Positions 50,909 to 59,469 of a DNA stretch of 64,000 bases are shown here, one piece after another (the stretch's first letter is position 1; every line of letters starts with the position of its first letter). Made by a program: the position numbers and the translations under genes. The notes under the pieces were generated by a model. That model was not told where the DNA came from. It was given only the letters and a program-made list of their open reading frames with translations, and did not search any database. Location of the stretch: NCBI GenBank assembly GCA_040877625.1, contig JBBDNK010000035.1, forward strand, positions 1 to 64,000, given 5' to 3'. Source of the stretch: Methylonatrum sp040877625. Lineage in GTDB: Bacteria > Pseudomonadota > Gammaproteobacteria > Nitrococcales > Aquisalimonadaceae.

Positions 50909-52909
50909 ATGCACAACAAGAAAGTCCGTTCCCTGCCTTCGCTCCTGACCGGAGCCGCTTTGGGATCCGTTATGCTGACTTCACCTGAGGGCGGGTCCGC
51001 CCTCGCCTCGCCGATCTGCGATGACCCCGCGCTGTGCGGACAGAACAGCGGCCTGGTGCCGTTCCACAAGGACGCCGTCCATGCCTCGCTGTTCTGGAGC
51101 AAACACGCCAGTTGCCCGAAGATGCTGATCGCCATGCGGCCTTCGGAGTACACCCCGGAGCAGCTTTTCAACCCCACGACCGACGACACGTTTCCCGGCT
51201 TCGACGAGAATTTCGTCAACCTCGTCTACGGCGGTTTCAATGCCGGCCCCCTGGACCGAAGCGGCTGGTCGCGTCATGCGCCATCCCGGAGCATGGAGAA
51301 CACGCAGATCATCGACGTCTGCGGCCTGCAGTCGGTGATCGATAGCGGCGCCTTCACCAAGACCGAGCTCGCTGACCTGACCGATGACGACATGAACCTG
51401 ACCAGTCCATTCTTCGAGGATGCCGGCTACTCCCGAGGCCTCGGCTATAACATCTTCTGTGCCGGCAATGTGGCCGGCGTCGACGGCGAACTCATCTTTC
51501 TCGGCGGCCACGACAAGGGCGGTAATAACGGCATTCGCAAGGTGAATATCTTCGAGCCGGAAACGGAAGGCTGGGTGCACAGGCCGATTCCCTGCGTGAA
51601 GGCCGAGTTCGAGATGGACCCGACCGGCACCGGGTTCGAGCACTGCAGCGCGCTTGATGAAGACAACACCGACCCGCCCACCGACTCTGACATGACGTAC
51701 CAGCGCTGGTACCCCACTGCCGTAACCATGCCCGACGGCCGGGTGCTGATTCTCTCCGGCACCGACCAGGACACCAGTGTGGGTCCCGGCAACACAGGAA
51801 TCACCAAAGTGCGAAAGGACGTCCCCGAGGTTTATAACCCGCGCACGGACTCCACCATCGCCCTGGAGAACGCGAAGAAGCTGCAAAGCATGTATCCACG
51901 CAGCTTTGTTACCCAGACCGGAACGGGTTGGAACGACTGGAAGGTCTGTTCCGTCGGGGAAGTGGAACCGCCCTTGCCAGGGGAACCAGGAGGCCCCGGT
52001 CTCGGCGGCTTCGATCCCTGGAACTACAACGGAAACACCTATTGCCTGGATGTACAGGCGGCACTGAATGACCCCGACCGCGACGTTCCCGCCGGCAACC
52101 ATTGGGACTTCGTGGACACCGCCAGTGCTGCCCACTATGGCGGCGCAAGCGCACAGATCGTACGCATCAACGCCGACGGTACCTGGTCGCAACAGGTATA
52201 CGTGTTCGGCGGCGGCGGCATCGCCACCGCGGAGTTCATCGATTTCTCGGACCCGGAACCGAGCTGGCAGCAGATTGACGATCTCGCCACGCCCGTCAAT
52301 CAGAACAACGCCGTCATCCTGCCCGATGGCAAGATACTGGTGGTCGGCGGCAGAGCCGGCGGCGTAGACAACCTGCGCTACCAGCTTTATGACCCCACGG
52401 ACGGCAGCCGGTCGGACCTGATCAGCTCACAGATCCCCCGCCACGACCACTCGACCTTGCTGGTGATGCCCAATGCCGGCGTCTGGGTCATGGGAACAAA
52501 CCGGACCGATCTGCTGCCATCCGAGGAAGAAGATCTGGCGGTACCGGTATTGGAGTACTACCAACCGCCCTATCTCTTCCAGGGGCCGCGGCCCGAACTC
52601 CTGCAGGCGCCGGGCAAGATTCAGTATCAGCAGAAGTTTCAGCTCCGGGTGTCGGAGACCGCCGGGGAAATCGGCTCGGTGGTCCTGCTGCGCACGGGGC
52701 CGATCACGCACAACTGGAGCTGGGGTAACCAGTACGTGAGCCTGCCGTTCATGCGGCTGCCGAATGGCCGGTTGCTGGTCGATGCCCCGCCGTTGCCGGG
52801 GTTGGCGGTTGCCGGAGACTACATGCTGTTCGTCGTTGACGAAAACGGTGTGCCGAGCGACGGCAAGCAGATCCGGCTGGCATTTCGCGGACAGATAGCC
52901 ATGCACTGA
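50909..52909 (+). CDS. Galactose-oxidase-like (AA5, DUF1929) exported copper radical oxidase-type protein
   Basis: 666 residues: a long signal peptide with SLLTGAALGSVMLTSPEGGSALAS (about 8-32). Kelch-like repeats with MTYQRWYPTAVTMPDGRVLILSG and NNAVILPDGKILVVGG follow. The C-terminal DUF1929 segment carries LLRTGPITHNWSWGNQYVSLPF and a glycine-rich PLPGLAVAGDYMLFVVDENGVPSDGKQI. These are typical of galactose/glyoxal oxidases; the copper-ligand Tyr/His pattern is only partly visible, so oxidase activity is uncertain. AAGGAGATGGATC fixes the start. Next to the PEP-CTERM gene; a shared role in extracellular polysaccharide is possible. Confidence 0.75.
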   Translation: MHNKKVRSLPSLLTGAALGSVMLTSPEGGSALASPICDDPALCGQNSGLVPFHKDAVHASLFWSKHASCPKMLIAMRPSEYTPEQLFNPTTDDTFPGFDENFVNLVYGGFNAGPLDRSGWSRHAPSRSMENTQIIDVCGLQSVIDSGAFTKTELADLTDDDMNLTSPFFEDAGYSRGLGYNIFCAGNVAGVDGELIFLGGHDKGGNNGIRKVNIFEPETEGWVHRPIPCVKAEFEMDPTGTGFEHCSALDEDNTDPPTDSDMTYQRWYPTAVTMPDGRVLILSGTDQDTSVGPGNTGITKVRKDVPEVYNPRTDSTIALENAKKLQSMYPRSFVTQTGTGWNDWKVCSVGEVEPPLPGEPGGPGLGGFDPWNYNGNTYCLDVQAALNDPDRDVPAGNHWDFVDTASAAHYGGASAQIVRINADGTWSQQVYVFGGGGIATAEFIDFSDPEPSWQQIDDLATPVNQNNAVILPDGKILVVGGRAGGVDNLRYQLYDPTDGSRSDLISSQIPRHDHSTLLVMPNAGVWVMGTNRTDLLPSEEEDLAVPVLEYYQPPYLFQGPRPELLQAPGKIQYQQKFQLRVSETAGEIGSVVLLRTGPITHNWSWGNQYVSLPFMRLPNGRLLVDAPPLPGLAVAGDYMLFVVDENGVPSDGKQIRLAFRGQIAMH

Positions 52910-52999
52910 TCACCGGCCGCGGAGCAAGGAATGGCAATGCGATGGCCCAGCCGCTGACGGCCGGGCCATCGCATCACCCCGGTTCCGCTCTGGCCGGGA

Positions 53000-53605
53000 C
53001 TATTCCGTCAGCGGCTCGCCCGCCAGCCACGCGGCTCCTCGCCGATACAGACGCTCCACCTCGGGGCCCTTGAGCTGTGGCATATCGCGCTTGACGGTGA
53101 AGCCGATCCTGGTCTGGAGGTAGGCCAGATGCCGATAACCCTCCGGGAACCGGCTCAACAGCTCCTGGTCGAGTTCGAGGCGCGTATCCGGGTCGATCGG
53201 GTCCAGGCGGTCCTTCTCGTAGATGGGCTGACGCAACACGATTCCCCAGACGTCGTTACGCTTTTCAAGAAAGTCATAGAAACGACCGGTACAGACGACA
53301 TCACAGGTTACGCCGTCGACGCGCGCGCGCTGCGAGATGGTCATCTTGATCTGGGCAATGGCGCGCTCGCCCGCCAGGTCCACCGAGGTGCCGCCAAGAA
53401 AGTGCAGGATAAACACGCCTTTCTCCCAGCCTTCCCGGGAGACCTTGATGAACTCATCGCCGGTGCCCTGAAACCAGGTGGCCATCATCACGCCGTCCGG
53501 GTGCCACACCGTGCGAAAACGCTCCCAGTCGCCGGCGTCGCGCCACACGACCCAATTCTCCACCAGCTCGCGAATCCGCAGTCGTTCGATCATCTCGGGC
53601 TTCAT
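53000..53605 (-). CDS. NTF2-like (SnoaL-type) protein
   Basis: 201 residues: RLRIRELVENWVVWRDAGDWERFRTVWHPDGVMMATWFQGTGDEFIKVSREGWEKGVFILHFLGGTSVDL, an alpha-beta cone typical of NTF2-like domains, then RFYDFLEKRNDVWGIVLRQPIYEKDRLDPIDP. Homologues act in polyketide cyclisation, dehydration or dioxygenase small subunits; no catalytic residues are identified here. The start MKPEM has AGGAGAGAAGTGCAT upstream. It converges on the galactose-oxidase-like gene. Cytoplasmic, function unknown. Confidence 0.72.
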   Translation of the reverse strand: MKPEMIERLRIRELVENWVVWRDAGDWERFRTVWHPDGVMMATWFQGTGDEFIKVSREGWEKGVFILHFLGGTSVDLAGERAIAQIKMTISQRARVDGVTCDVVCTGRFYDFLEKRNDVWGIVLRQPIYEKDRLDPIDPDTRLELDQELLSRFPEGYRHLAYLQTRIGFTVKRDMPQLKGPEVERLYRRGAAWLAGEPLTE

Positions 53606-53739
53606 ATGCACTTCTCTCCTGGTTTTCGCGGCGACTTGATTATTCATTCTCATAGTGACCTGCAAAAAAGCCTCCGTAAATCAGGGTCGTGATCGCTTCG
53701 ATGATCAGAAAGCTGCTGTAGCGGTTACATTGTCCGCTG

Positions 53740-55563
53740 TTACATCAGCTCAAAACTCGCTTGGCGCCTGCGCTCGCGAAGCAGCGCCTGGAGGCTCGCG
53801 AGATGCACCTGTGCCTCCATCAAAGCGTCAGCCCGGGAGGTTCGGACCGCTTCTTCGCCGCCAGCCTCGTCGACACCAATAGTGCCAAGATTATTTAACA
53901 GTACCTGCCACTTTTTGTCGGAGGCGCCGGCATCGAGCCATTCCCACGCCCGCTCGATCGCCGGGGAAGACGGGATTTCCGGATTGAGTTGCGGCAGACG
54001 TTCGACCAGGGAATGGAAGTGACTATTGGCCATCGTCCAGGCAGCATCGAAGTCTATGGGCTCGCTCGCGTTGATGGCCTGCCGTATGGCAATACGAAAT
54101 TTCCTGAACTCGGCCAGCAGATCAAGAAAGTAGCCCCCCGTCGTGGAGCGGGTCGCTGCTCCGGCGTCCAGATAGCCGCCCAGGTCCGGTTCTTCGAGGA
54201 GGCCACGGCCGGAACCACCGCCTGCCAGGTAGTCACGGATATCCTCCGGTATGTCGGCGGTGGTCAGGCCAACGTCTTCCAGGAATTCGGAGTCTCCCTC
54301 GTCCAGGAATGCGCGGAGAACCGTAGTCGCCTCCTCGCGAAATGTCGCGATGGCATCGGAGAGATTGCGGCAGTCCTGACGGAAGTCGACCGTATTCAGG
54401 GCAAGAACGATATCCGGATCAAGTGATGGCTTGACTTTCATCTGAATGATGTAGGCGTTGATGTAGCGCTTCACCTCCCGGGGGTTCACGCGCAGGCCGG
54501 AGAACAGGTAGGCGAGGTGCCGTAGGACGACGTTCTCCATATCGGACATCTGCACCGGCGACAGGCGGGAGTCACGCTTGAGCGACTGAAACAGGTCCCC
54601 CAGCAATCCCAGCGATACCGGGGCCAGACTGTACGGCACCTGGAATATCTTCTTCAGGTATTCAGTACCGCGAACCAGACGCTGGCCGCGGGCCGACTCG
54701 CTCGATCCCGGCTGCTCCGGACCATCCACCTGGTAGCGAGACTCAATGCAGCGCACAACGACATCGTGATCCAGCCCCACGACGAACACGAAACCGCGCA
54801 AGTCGAAGAAGAGCTTCATGGATTCCAGAACCTGAATGGTTCCGGCCGGCAGACAACGGTCCAGATCATCCACGAAAACCACGATTCGCGCCCCCCGCGT
54901 GACCCGGGCAAACTCCTGGAAAGCCTCGGTCAGTGCCCGAAAACAGGCATGATAGACCGATTGCGGCAATTCCGGATCGGAGAGCCGTTGAGAGAACGTG
55001 TCGCGAACGGACGCCGACGTATGCCGTGGTGTCTGATCGCCCCCAGGGGAGGACGCTGCCCGCGACAGAGCCTTGTTGGCATCGTATGAAATATCCAGCG
55101 CACCCGGGATACCCACCTTGAAGCTCATCCCGGCAAGCAGCGATGCGATCACCCGCCCGACCGTGCGAGCGGTATCGCGCCCTACCTTCACAAGATCCTT
55201 ATGCCGAGTGGCACCCTGCGAATCAGCTCCACCAGCAGCCTCACTCCTGGCCTCCATGCTCACCACCCAATCGAGTAGTGCCGCACGAATGGTATCCAGA
55301 AGCGGAACAATCAGATGTTCTTCCTTCTCGTAGCGCCAGGCGCTGAAGTCGACCGCGATGGCCCTGGTCCCGACCACGCGGGCCCGAATGGCGTTCATCA
55401 GCGTGGTTTTCCCCGAGCCCCATGGGCCATAGATCGCGATCGCGAACTGTGGCTCGGAGCGTCGTATAAGGCTAGCCAGGCCGACCGCCGTCCGGTCAAA
55501 TCCCAGGCCGGGTTTCCCGGCCGGCATATCGACAAGAATCCGGAACTTCTCGTAATCGGTCAT
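53740..55563 (-). CDS. KAP-family P-loop NTPase
   Basis: 607 residues. Walker A is YGPWGSGKTT (about 45-54), and the KAP-type Walker B IVVFVDDLDRCLPAGTIQVLESMKLFF (about 228-255) carries the signature DDLDR. Between them lie residues about 135-165 with a hydrophobic region (VGRVIASLLAGMSFKVGIPGAL), likely membrane insertion as in other KAP proteins. After Walker B come FVVGLDHDVVVRCIESRY, then FSGLRVNPREVKRYINAYIIQ, typical of the family. KAP NTPases are linked to membrane signalling and, in several bacteria, to anti-phage systems; no phage link is proven here. It lies divergent from the lipase operon across 437 bases. Confidence 0.85.
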   Translation of the reverse strand: MTDYEKFRILVDMPAGKPGLGFDRTAVGLASLIRRSEPQFAIAIYGPWGSGKTTLMNAIRARVVGTRAIAVDFSAWRYEKEEHLIVPLLDTIRAALLDWVVSMEARSEAAGGADSQGATRHKDLVKVGRDTARTVGRVIASLLAGMSFKVGIPGALDISYDANKALSRAASSPGGDQTPRHTSASVRDTFSQRLSDPELPQSVYHACFRALTEAFQEFARVTRGARIVVFVDDLDRCLPAGTIQVLESMKLFFDLRGFVFVVGLDHDVVVRCIESRYQVDGPEQPGSSESARGQRLVRGTEYLKKIFQVPYSLAPVSLGLLGDLFQSLKRDSRLSPVQMSDMENVVLRHLAYLFSGLRVNPREVKRYINAYIIQMKVKPSLDPDIVLALNTVDFRQDCRNLSDAIATFREEATTVLRAFLDEGDSEFLEDVGLTTADIPEDIRDYLAGGGSGRGLLEEPDLGGYLDAGAATRSTTGGYFLDLLAEFRKFRIAIRQAINASEPIDFDAAWTMANSHFHSLVERLPQLNPEIPSSPAIERAWEWLDAGASDKKWQVLLNNLGTIGVDEAGGEEAVRTSRADALMEAQVHLASLQALLRERRRQASFELM

Positions 55564-56000
55564 GGCCTAGCCAGATACCCCGGATGGCCCTGCAATTGCC
55601 AAGGGGCCATACTGATTTTCTTCTATTCCTTTTAGTTTTAGCAGACTGCTGGTATCTGACCTTCACTATTGCGACGATCCAGGGCGATCCCGTTTGAAAT
55701 GGTGAGATTTTCAAGGACTGCTAGAATTTGATTAATAAGAAGAAGGGACATGCAGATGGGAGAAGTACAAGGATCGTAGGTCTGGTTCACATCAAGGTTG
55801 CCTGCTTTAACGGTATTTGCCGACTTAGTGGCTAAACAAACGACCGTGTACCGCCTATTGTTAGCTTTCTCCTCAGGCGGACCGAGGCGAAGCGCACCGT
55901 GACGTGATCTACCCCGAATCTGCCGCAGCGTCGGCCACTCCGGCCAAGCGGCTGTACCCAGGTCGACGCCGACGTCAAAACGTCACGGTGGAGGCCCGGC
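55564..56000. other. Divergent gap, KAP NTPase versus lipase operon
   Basis: 437 bases with no credible gene. The half near the KAP gene is AT-rich (TTGATTAATAAG); the other half is GC-rich. A short palindrome GACGT-CAAA-ACGTC (55971-55984) lies just before the lipase ribosome site and could be an operator or an RNA hairpin. Both promoters must lie here. Confidence 0.45.
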
Positions 56001-57062
56001 GTGGCCGATTATTTTTCCCGCGAAACGATTCTCAGGACACCGCCAATAGCACGTGCGGCGTATTCTGACCGTACCGCCTGGATACTGGCCGAGGTCTGCC
56101 GGCTGGTTTATGAACCCTTGCCCCCGGAGCGAAATGTTGTAGCGCTGATCCGGGATCTCCGCCAGGCGGTCCGGGACGGCGTTGACGATGACGCGCTTTC
56201 CGGGCTCATCCGGCGCGCGGTAGACACCGGGGCGGGCGCTGAAACCGGCATTGAGGAGGTCTTGCGGCGCGGTCGATTCGAGCTGGTCGATGCCTTTTGC
56301 GTCAACGGAACCGAGGGCGTGATCATCAAGCTCGGCGACGCCGATGACTTCAAGGGCATGCTGGTTGTCGCCTTCCGCGGTACCCAACCTTCAATCGTTG
56401 ACGCGGTGACCGATCTCAAGGCCAACCTGGTCGGCGCGCCGGGTGGTGGCCGCGTCCATGCGGGTTTCCTGGAAGCCTTCCAGCGCGTCGAGACTCACAT
56501 CACAAAGGCCATGGCGGCTCATCAAGGGTCGCCGGTGTATTTCACCGGCCATTCGCTCGGCGGCGCCCTCGCCATGATCGCAACGCGCTGTCTGGGGGCC
56601 GATGGCACCGGCGCCACCTATACATTCGGCTGTCCGCGCGTGGCAGACGACGATTTCTATATAGACGTAAAGACCCCCGTCTACCGCCTGGTCAACGCGG
56701 CCGACGGCGTGCCTCGAATTCCGTTCGGTTATGGGCTGACAATTCTGTTGACCGGGCTTCGAGTGATTCCGATCAACGGCACCTTCAGGATCAGCGAATG
56801 GATTCGCAAGCGTTTCGCCGGCTACACGCATTTCGGTGACCTCGTGTTTCTGCGGCCCACGATTGCCGCGGACCTCTCCAGCGACGGGCGCAATCGGGCG
56901 TTCATCGTCAAAAGGAGCCCGAACATCTTCTGGCGGATGAAGACGGTCATGTTCCGCTGGCTTCGCACACGCGGCCGAGCCGCGGCCGCCGATCACTCGA
57001 TGGAACAATACGCATTGAAGCTGGGCGATTACGCGGAGTGGCGTAACCGCGAAAGGCGTTAA
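56001..57062 (+). CDS. Class 3 (fungal-type) lipase family protein
   Basis: 353 residues from GTG, GGAGG seven bases upstream. The alpha/beta hydrolase triad is seen: S185 in VYFTGHSLGGALAMIA, D235 in LVNAADGVPRIPFG and H332 near ADHSMEQYAL. The oxyanion segment LVVAFRGTQPSIVDAVTDLKANLVG and HAGFLEAFQRVETHI are typical of class 3 lipases. No signal peptide, so intracellular or exported by another route. A phospholipase effector role, as in type VI lipases, is possible but no secretion genes are visible. Its TAA stop is inside a TTAA that begins a mobile repeat end. Confidence 0.83.
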   Translation: MADYFSRETILRTPPIARAAYSDRTAWILAEVCRLVYEPLPPERNVVALIRDLRQAVRDGVDDDALSGLIRRAVDTGAGAETGIEEVLRRGRFELVDAFCVNGTEGVIIKLGDADDFKGMLVVAFRGTQPSIVDAVTDLKANLVGAPGGGRVHAGFLEAFQRVETHITKAMAAHQGSPVYFTGHSLGGALAMIATRCLGADGTGATYTFGCPRVADDDFYIDVKTPVYRLVNAADGVPRIPFGYGLTILLTGLRVIPINGTFRISEWIRKRFAGYTHFGDLVFLRPTIAADLSSDGRNRAFIVKRSPNIFWRMKTVMFRWLRTRGRAAAADHSMEQYALKLGDYAEWRNRERR

Positions 57063-57114
57063 GGAGACACTGATCTATTCCCATGGTGCTCGGCGGATAA
57101 GGAGCCTCTGATTG
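57059..57114 (+). mobile_element. Mobile palindrome ends at the lipase stop codon
   Basis: TTAA (57059-57062, containing the lipase stop) is followed by GGAGACACTGATCTATTCCC, whose minus-strand complement encodes RRAPWE and then TAG. A second end, AAGGAGCCTCTGATTGGACG, starts 40 bases later in the same direction. The opposite arms are not seen, so these are single ends. They lie between the lipase and the next gene. Confidence 0.6.
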
Positions 57115-57157
57115 GACGGGCCGGCATAGCAAAACAAAAAGAATAAGGAGGTGAACC

Positions 57158-58183
57158 ATGCAGCGGCATGTCGTATTCCTCGTACACGGCATGGGCGTCC
57201 ATCCCAAGGGGTGGTCGAATGCTGGCTGGAAGCTCCTGAACGACGCATACGATTCGCTTGAGCGGAGCCATCTGTGGCCTTGGGATGAGGGTTTCGAGCG
57301 GGTCGAGATTCGGTTCGACGACTGCTTCGAACAACTACGCGATCAGTGGAAATCGGAAACGGGCAAGGTGCTGGATATGCTCAGCGGCGGCGGACTGCAG
57401 AAGTCCGCGGTGAACAGGCTCGTCGACATAACTGATCGACTGGGCAAGAATGATTTCGTCACGACCCACATTCTCGATGTGCTGTTATACAGATTCGTCG
57501 ATACCGTGCGGGAAGCCGTGAAGGTCAAGGTGGGTCGGGAGATCACCAACAAGCTGAGCGAGCTCCCGACCGGCGCGCCCTGGTCCATCATCTCGCATTC
57601 CCTGGGTACCGCGGTCAGCCACGACACACTGCATGCCCTGGCCGTGGCCGGCGGTTCGTCGACATCGGCGGTCCGGCCCGCACAGTTGTTTGTCACCCTC
57701 GCCAACGTCAGCCGCGCCTTGCAGACGGACGTCAAGGCTTACAGGTCACGCGTGCGGCCGGCCCTTCCCGGCCAGCCCGGCGCGCTCAGACACTTCCTGG
57801 ACGTTCACCACACGTCCGATCCGTTCCCGGCGTTCTGGCCGTTCGAGCCGCACGACGCGTGGCCGGACCCTGCCACGCGCTCAGCCGACCGGTTTCGCGA
57901 AATCAGCTTAACCGCATTCTCCCAGACCAATGTCCACGCCTTCGAACACTACCTGCGGGATCCCGCCTGCCATGTGCCGATATTCCGCGCGCTGACCATG
58001 CCCGAACTTGCGTCCGCGGAAGAGGAAACCTCGCTTCGTTCGGCATTTCTCGCGCAGTACCCACAGCACGCCTTTGACGCGGCACGTCGCCGCCTGGAGA
58101 AGATTTTCCGCAAGAAAACCGGCAATACCCGTGATCTCGTCGAACTGTTGCGGGGACTGCACGAGGAGACCCGCGATGATTAA
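57158..58183 (+). CDS. Alpha/beta-hydrolase-like cytoplasmic protein
   Basis: 341 residues. The N-terminus has VVFLVHGMGVHPKGWS with the oxyanion HG, and SIISHSLGTAVSHDTLHAL gives a possible nucleophile S148. The acid is probably in LDVHHTSDPFPAF and the histidine in SQTNVHAFEHYL. The central region is charged and helical (KVKVGREITNKLSELP). It is not related by sequence to the lipase upstream. AAGGAGGTGAACC precedes the ATG, one of the strongest sites in the window. The last eight bases overlap the next gene, so they form one unit with translational coupling. Confidence 0.75.
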   Translation: MQRHVVFLVHGMGVHPKGWSNAGWKLLNDAYDSLERSHLWPWDEGFERVEIRFDDCFEQLRDQWKSETGKVLDMLSGGGLQKSAVNRLVDITDRLGKNDFVTTHILDVLLYRFVDTVREAVKVKVGREITNKLSELPTGAPWSIISHSLGTAVSHDTLHALAVAGGSSTSAVRPAQLFVTLANVSRALQTDVKAYRSRVRPALPGQPGALRHFLDVHHTSDPFPAFWPFEPHDAWPDPATRSADRFREISLTAFSQTNVHAFEHYLRDPACHVPIFRALTMPELASAEEETSLRSAFLAQYPQHAFDAARRRLEKIFRKKTGNTRDLVELLRGLHEETRDD

Positions 58184-59315
58184 TCGGTACGTCTCCATCA
58201 TCCTGCTTTCGCTCCTCGTTCCCTTGCCCAGGTACGCGCTTGCGCAGGACGCCTGCGACGACCTCCGGGGCAACGTTCTCGAAGCGCAGGACGATATCGC
58301 TCGCATCCTGGGCCTCGGCCGGCTGGCGGTGGCGGGCTGTCTGGGCGGCCAGGGCGATGACTGGGCGCTCGCCAAGGCACTTGACGAGCGCCTCCAGCCG
58401 CTGAGCTTCGAGTCGACGACGCGTCTGGATCGCGCGGCGGCCGCCGTCACCACGGAAATCGCGCGACGCGCCCGGGAGATTGAAGGAAATGCTGACTCTC
58501 CCTCCATCGCGGACGCGTTCCAGGCAACCGCGCAGCGCCTGGACGAACTCGCCGCACAACTTCAGCGCGCCCGGTGGGAGCGAACGGACATCGCCGATGC
58601 CGGTCGCTGGGAACTGCAGAGGGATCTCTCGGTACCGGCACTCCCCGACGTCGATATGCGCTCGACGTTCATCTCAGGCCCATGCGGACGTACGGCCGAC
58701 AGCTGCCGCGCGGCTCTGACGGACGCCATGGAACTGCTCCGTCTGACGCATGTCGCCCAACGCGCCCTCGTCAACGTGTACTCGCGAGCAGGTGAGTTCG
58801 AGCTGGACGATCGGCTCCGACGCTACGACCGGCAGTGGACCGCCTACTTCACGGAGGCACGCTCGCAATTTCCCTGGGAGCTTTGGGCAAACGGCAAACG
58901 CTATGCCCTGCATAAGGACGAGCGCTATTGCGATCAGCAGGGAGGTTTCTGCTCACCTCCCGAATACCAGTGGATTCTTCTTCATCCCGGCGTGGCGCTG
59001 GAGTATGTGGAAGGCAGTCCTTCCGGGAACCGCGTGGAGCCCGCACTGGTACTGGAACTGATTGGCTACAACCAGTGGACCTGGAATGGCGCCAGCATGG
59101 GTACAGCTTTCGGCGGCTCCGTTATCGGCGTGGTTTCCGATCGCGCCGATACCGAAGACGTCGGCTACGGCATCATGCTGCACTACAACCATCGCTGGTC
59201 CATCGGTATCACACGCCATGGCGGGGCTACGGGCATGTTCCTGAGTTATGAGCTCTGGGAGACCGCGGAAACACGCGTCGATAGCCTTCGCAACCGAATC
59301 CTGGGTTCCGAATGA
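58176..59315 (+). CDS. Exported protein of unknown function
   Basis: 379 residues: signal peptide (about 1-24, LLSLLVPLPRYALAQ), then a helical region with a small number of cysteines (QDACDDLRG, VAGCLGG, CGRTADSCRAALTDAMELLRLTHVAQRALVN) and a C-terminal segment with SQFPWELWANGKRYALHKDERYCDQQGGFCSPPEYQWILLHPGVALEYVEG, GIMLHYNHRWSIGITRHGGATGMFLSYELWE, which looks like beta strands. No family recognised. It overlaps the previous gene by eight bases. It could be a partner or immunity protein for the hydrolases, or an envelope protein. Confidence 0.6.
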   Translation: MINRYVSIILLSLLVPLPRYALAQDACDDLRGNVLEAQDDIARILGLGRLAVAGCLGGQGDDWALAKALDERLQPLSFESTTRLDRAAAAVTTEIARRAREIEGNADSPSIADAFQATAQRLDELAAQLQRARWERTDIADAGRWELQRDLSVPALPDVDMRSTFISGPCGRTADSCRAALTDAMELLRLTHVAQRALVNVYSRAGEFELDDRLRRYDRQWTAYFTEARSQFPWELWANGKRYALHKDERYCDQQGGFCSPPEYQWILLHPGVALEYVEGSPSGNRVEPALVLELIGYNQWTWNGASMGTAFGGSVIGVVSDRADTEDVGYGIMLHYNHRWSIGITRHGGATGMFLSYELWETAETRVDSLRNRILGSE

Positions 59316-59469
59316 ACCGAGGTGTTCGGCGTGACTTCTCCACCGAAACATCGCCTTGACAGGCCGCTGGGGCTATGGGAGTTTTTGGGTCAGAGTTTCG
59401 CGGACAATTGTTCGCTTATCGGTCAAACTGCATGAGCATCAATGTGAGATACACCATGCGCGGTTATCG

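Noticed and set aside
53740..59315. Calling the KAP/lipase island a proven phage-defence or type VI effector locus
   Set aside because: No VgrG, PAAR, immunity signature, integrase or known defence gene is adjacent; kept only as a hypothesis.
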